A stretch of 64,000 bases of DNA from Basidiobolus meristosporus CBS 931.73. Taxonomy: Eukaryota; Basidiobolomycota; Basidiobolomycetes; Basidiobolales; Basidiobolaceae. Shown in pieces: positions 59,711 to 64,000 of this stretch (position 1 is its first letter; the number at the start of each line of letters is the position of its first letter). Location: NCBI GenBank assembly GCA_002104905.1, contig MCFE01000331.1:1-64000 (forward strand). The letters are read 5' to 3'. Below the pieces are notes generated by a model. That model made no database searches, was not told where the DNA came from, and was given only the letters and a program-made list of their open reading frames with translations. The translations under genes and the position numbers were made by a program.

Positions 59711-60057
59711 TGTTACAAGTTTGGTAAAAGAGTTGTAGAGGAATAGGGAGCTTAGCTAGTATTTCATTCACTAAAACTTGAACTGATTTTAATTAAGGTT
59801 TCAGCAGTTCCTTAAATATATTTTGTCAGATCAATTACTGACTAATTGTATTTCCTAATGTAGGCTGTGGCTGATGACTCATTTGTTTACATCATCATCA
59901 CCCAATATGATTGTATTTAATATATCTATTTCTGTCTGATAAGGATCTGCTGATTCACTTGCTGACTAATGCTACTGATTTGATACATAATACTGATATG
60001 CTAATAAGCTAAACATATAACTAAATAATTTGACTAAAAACAGATCTAACTTAAACA
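59711..60057 (-). repeat. Gypsy LTR shared by two internal regions
   Basis: A 347-bp LTR in minus orientation, with TGTTACAAG at its low end and CTTAAACA at its high end. It has gag of one copy on one side and integrase-end sequence of another on the other side. Next to it lies TTAGTAGCAGTAATAACC, a possible primer site resembling TGGTAGCAG. Confidence 0.75.
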
Positions 60058-61200
60058 TTCAAGCGGTAGATCATAACAATCCTAGCTAGCCCCATAAGTA
60101 AGGAAGGAAGCTGTGTATTGACTTTCAAGGAAGAACCCTATGTACCACCAAGAGTCAAAGGCCTATCTTAGGTAAATGGGCCAGAGCACAAGGACTAATT
60201 TTCAGTTTTGACACCTCTGAATAAAGACTGTGGCATATTATCCATAGGTAGTAGGAAGTGTTTGATTACTTCTGTTGTTGATAAATCAGTGTACACTGGG
60301 GTGTGTCTCATACAAAGAAAGGAAGAAGGTTTGTTTAAGCTTGGGTAACATAAAGCCATGATGGAGAGAAAAACAGATGAATGAATTGCAAAAGTATACA
60401 CTAAGAGTGGCAAAATTTTACCCCAAGAATCCTCATCTGCTTGTGCAAATTATGTGCACTATAGCCAGGGACTTCTGCACCATATCCTCCCTTGCAAAAG
60501 GAAGTATCAGAAATTTCAAATTGATCACCATTAACAAGTGAGATGGATGATCCATGATCCAAGACTATGGTACTATTCCGGGTAGAAAATGGTGATACAG
60601 CAATACAATTTGAGAATGCAAATACAGGTATACATATTCAGAACATATTGCTTAGCTATGGAGAGTAAAGACTCCCTGATTAGCCTTGAAACAGAGTTTT
60701 GCCAACCTGCAACAACCAATGGACCACTGTACTGTTTTGCCACTAGTTGGGGCCTGGTTGAGCACTATACACAATGTGCAATATTGCACAAAAATTCCAG
60801 TGCACTAACACTGGAGTAGCTCATTAAAAGTTTGATGTAGTGATGGCAAATATGATTTTCATCATACCAGGAGTCTTAGGCTTCAGTATATCAGAGGCAT
60901 TATGTTCACTTCTTTGATAAAGTTAGCACACACTATCAATTGTTTAGCTCACACACTATGTAAGTAAGTTATCCATACTTCAAGTAGTTGGGTGGCAATA
61001 ATGCACTCATATAAGTCATCAGCCACAACTGTCAAATGGAGGCTTTCATGATCTACTAACCCATCAGGCTGGTTAATGCACAGAAGCTTTTCCTTCTTTT
61101 CTTTCATGAGTTTGGCCCTTGTATAGCTTGTCAAGTCATCAGTTGATATTATTAAATACTGCGCTTCACCTGAGGATAGATTCTGCAAAGGTCAACAACA
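60058..61200 (-). pseudogene. Gypsy integrase and pol C-terminus of a second copy
   Basis: The minus-strand frame 61188-60949 contains YLIISTDDLTSYTRAKLM, resembling the start of the gypsy integrase core (first catalytic Asp region). Shifted pieces down to 60195 are compatible with the pol C-terminus. Its position directly before the LTR, with gag after the LTR, implies two gypsy copies in tandem sharing one LTR. Confidence 0.5.
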
Positions 61201-61244
61201 ATCAGAGTGAATTGATCTATTTTCTTCTTAATTCTTAACATATA

Positions 61245-62170
61245 ACTGAGTGACCATGATGCAAGCAACTGAGTCATCAGCAGCAATCTACATAAAGAAA
61301 CAAATTAATCAGCAATTCATCTGGCAAAAATGTGTATAAAGAGCTACTGGAACCCAAATGAAAATCAGTACAAGTTTTATTGAAAACAATACTAGCCAAA
61401 CTTCCTATTCCTCAGCAACATTGATGTTAAGACTTGTAACAGCCATTAAGAACCTTCAATGACATCAAAGCCCTGGAGCACAGTAACATGGAGGACAAAC
61501 TTGAAGTAGACTCAGAACTCACCTTCCATATGACAGAAGAATACTAGTCCCAAATGACCTCAGACTCAGGGAAGTTATAATATCTGAATGGAGCAGTTGA
61601 CAGAGTACTTACTAAGATCATAATTGACTCAAGAGCATCACACAATCACATGGCAGAGCAATATACTGTAACAGCTGGAATCCAATTAGCACCCACCATA
61701 TCTACTTCTGTTTGAGCAGCTAATGTGAACTCTCACATAATCAACCTTATTACTCAGCCAGTAAGAATGAAGATCAATGACTATGAAGAAGACCTACAAG
61801 CATATATATTTTGGACCCGCAAGTTTGGCCATGCACTTGGAAAAGCCTTGCTACTTTGTTGTAATCCATCAAGCAACTGGAGAACCCATGCTACTCAGAT
61901 CCAGAAGGACAACAAGTCCTATGAGTTATTACCTGCCAGACTGTATTTTAACTTGGTCAATTCTAGTGTGTGTGATACAAGTGAACTTGACAAGACACAG
62001 TTCTGATGCAAACCATATTCCAGGAGTACTTGGACAAGATTGTGATAGTCTAACTGGACAACATATTGATATACAGCAAGACAGTAGAACACCACTTGGT
62101 GCTCATTGAAAGGTCTTAAACAAGCTAAGAGAGAATAAGCTTTATGGCAAGCTATCAAAGTAATCTCCTG
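61245..62170 (+). mobile_element. Gypsy fragment in plus orientation (partial LTR, protease, RT scrap)
   Basis: A partial LTR ends CTTGTAACA at 61441. After a short leader, protease-region homology follows directly without gag: a SRASHNHMAEQ segment matching DSGALHEHMSEQ, then HIINLITQPVRMKINDY at 61735-62005. It jumps to an RT tail (DKIVIV..., YGKLSK region) ending near 62158. Large internal deletions are evident. Confidence 0.75.
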
Positions 62171-62176
62171 CTTGAA

Positions 62177-64000
62177 TGTTTAAGTTAGGTAAGCTTTTAG
62201 TCAACTCAAATAGTTTTATGTTTAGCCTATCAGTGTATCAGTGTTATCTATCAAATCAGTAGCATTAGCCAGCAAATGAATCAGCATATCCTTATCAGAC
62301 AGATGTAGATATATCAAATAGGATCTTATTGGGTGATGATGATGCAATCAAATGAGTCACAAGCCACAACCTACATTAGCAAATATAATTAGTCAGCAAT
62401 TGATCTGCTAAAATGTATATATGGAGCTGCTAGAATCTCAATAAAAATCAGTTCAAGTTTTTGTGAATACAATACTGTCTAAACTTCCTACTCCTCTTCA
62501 ACTCTGATACCAAGACTTGGACCATTGATAGCAACAATAACCAGAAACCTCCCCCCTGAAGACAGAAGGGGCCAACCTGCAAGATGTCTCAAGATCAAGA
62601 ATGGAAGAATGCAATGCTGCAAATCCTAGCCTAACAGCAACAGTTACTCCAGATCCTTAGCCAGGAGCAGCAAGGAATAGACTTGTTCCGTTGGATAGTG
62701 CCAAATGATGCCAAAGTGTGCCAGAGAGGCCAAATGAGCCTCTACCTGGCCACAGAGTGTGAAACATAGCTCTGCATCTTCATGCAAAGCAGCCCCTGTG
62801 TTTCACCCATTGTGTTGGAGAAAATCCATTTTTTGACCTTTTTTTTTGGATCAATGTTGTGCAGGATGTGTTAGAGCACAAGCAGATTGAAGATATGCAT
62901 CTGGTACTCAATACCCATAGCACTCTGAATCTAGCTCCTGTAGCTTGTGTCATGTCACAAAAATGAATGGCACTATCTTGGTCCACTGGTACTATCTGGC
63001 ACTATAAGTGCTTTGTATAGATCTTACTTTAGGGCTAATATTTAAATATAGTGCCAGATAGTACCAGTGGACCAAGATAGTGCCATTCATTTTTATGACA
63101 TGATACAAGCTACAGGAGCTAGATTCAGAGTGCCATGGGTATTGAGTACCAGATGCATATCTTCAGTTCTCCTGTGCTCTAACACATCCTGAGCTACATT
63201 GATCCACAAAAAAAGGTCAAAAAATGGATTTTCTTCTGCGCAATGGGTGATATACAGGGGCTGCTTTGCATGAAGATGCAGAGCTATGTTTCACACTCTG
63301 TGGCCAGGTAGAGGCTCATTTGGCCTCTCTGGCACACTATGGCATCATTTGGCACTCATGGCTCAATGTGGCCCTATCCAACGGAACAAGTCTAATGACT
63401 ACCATGGTGCAGGACCAGCAAAACCCTGTCAAGAGCAGCAATTGAAGAAGCTTTTAAGGCCAATGGAATTTCTCCTAAAAGCAAGGTGCATTACGCAGCC
63501 TCTTACTCAGCAGATGAAGCCCTACATGGTACTACTGCAAGATCAGGTCAGCCACTATGATGGGATGCTCTACATTCTCTGCCTGGAATGAGTTTGTGCT
63601 GAAAATTCAGTATACTTACAAACCCCACACCAGCGAATATTACTAAGGCAAAAGTTGAAGACACTCAGAGAGAAAGGAATTGTTCATGAGTACATATATA
63701 AATATGGATGTTTACCTTGACAAATTGAAAGAATGGACCCCCTGGTTCAAGATAAAAACTTTATCAATGGGTTGAAAGAAAGAACTTGCAAGGAAGTGAA
63801 TAATCAGTGACCTCAAACTATTGAAGAAGCCATCAAGCTTGCAATTGACTATGATTCAGCTATGTTTGAAGTTGGGAAGCCCACAATGACTTAGCTGAGT
63901 GGCTACAATCACTACGAAAGAAGACAATCCAAAGCAGTGCCAATAGAAATAGATGCTATGCAGAAGAATCCCACCTCAGAAGACAGTAAGAAGAAAGGAA
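62177..64000 (+). mobile_element. Gypsy fragment in plus orientation (LTR and gag), runs off the window
   Basis: LTR 62177-62524 (TGTTTAAGTTAGG...ACTTGGACCA), then gag from the ATG at 62584 (SQDQEWKNAMLQILA), split by the palindromic MITE at 62679-63393. Gag resumes at 63397 with a frame-broken capsid region (LRQKGIVHEYIYKY-like near 63650) and KLAIDYDSAMFEVGK near 63840, continuing past the end. Confidence 0.8.
62679..63393. repeat. Long palindromic MITE (Harbinger-derived), second complete copy
   Basis: A 715-bp near-perfect palindrome with the same ends, AGACTTGTTCCGTTGG and its complement, and the same loop in the opposite direction to the 54614 copy, so the insertion is in the other orientation. 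It is flanked by AAT on both sides (62676-62678 and 63394-63396). The minus-strand gypsy gag at about 59560 gives the uninterrupted sequence CAGAATGACTACC, which confirms insertion and a 3-bp duplication. Confidence 0.92.

Larger units (their letters stand above)
56831..60057 (-). mobile_element. Ty3/gypsy retrotransposon, 5' part (LTR, gag, protease, RT, RNase H)
   Basis: Minus-strand order: LTR (60057-59711), gag (59652-58960), protease (58742-58077), RT (57895-57392) and RNase H (about 57350-56850). Integrase does not follow; the element breaks off at the junction with Harbinger copy 2. The LTR begins TGTTTAAGTTAG and ends CTTGTAACA in element orientation. Confidence 0.85.

Overview
The window looks like nuclear DNA of a filamentous fungus. 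Its genes are cut by many short introns (about 52-91 bp) with GT...AG ends and CTAAC/CTGAC-like branch sites. The gene set is fungal in character: a suicide thiazole synthase, an SCF F-box/WD40/UIM protein, a fungal histidine-phosphatase family member, an EF-hand MscS channel and a Stc1-domain protein. The THI4 sequence resembles the plant type more than the ascomycete type, so I lean towards an early-diverging (non-Dikarya) fungus. That placement is an inference.

Layout. 1-3.5 kb holds a secreted cysteine-rich protein gene and what may be a truncated relative. 3.5-10.6 kb is an AT-rich, CpG-poor transposon block dominated by a broken Ty1/copia element on the minus strand. 10.6-34.4 kb is the gene island: THI4 (13.6 kb), an Ufo1-like F-box gene with 12 inferred exons (19.5-22.3 kb), a histidine phosphatase (23.8-24.6 kb, minus), a small C2H2 zinc-finger gene (26.3-26.8 kb), an EF-hand MscS channel (27.2-29.2 kb, minus), a Stc1-domain gene (30.5-31.0 kb, minus) and a six-exon zinc-knuckle gene (31.3-33.0 kb, minus). 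The intergenic gaps are long, and old copia LTR relics lie at 17.5-18.6 kb. 34.4-64 kb is a dense nest of mobile DNA: copia LTRs and gag genes, two PIF/Harbinger-type DNA transposons with divergent transposase and accessory genes, large palindromic non-autonomous derivatives of them, solo LTRs, and several Ty3/gypsy pieces in both orientations.

The most unusual item is a decayed gene at 44.5-46.05 kb for a D5-like (NCLDV/P4-type) primase-helicase. It lies just upstream of an unknown ORF that belongs to a repeat family present three times in the window. This may be the trace of an undescribed mobile element or an endogenised dsDNA virus.

The exon models of the Ufo1-like, phosphatase, MscS, zinc-finger, THI4 and zinc-knuckle genes each give a coding length divisible by three with no internal stop. 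That supports the hand-made splice calls. The transposon blocks have almost no CpG while the genes are CpG-rich, which suggests CpG methylation and deamination of repeats.
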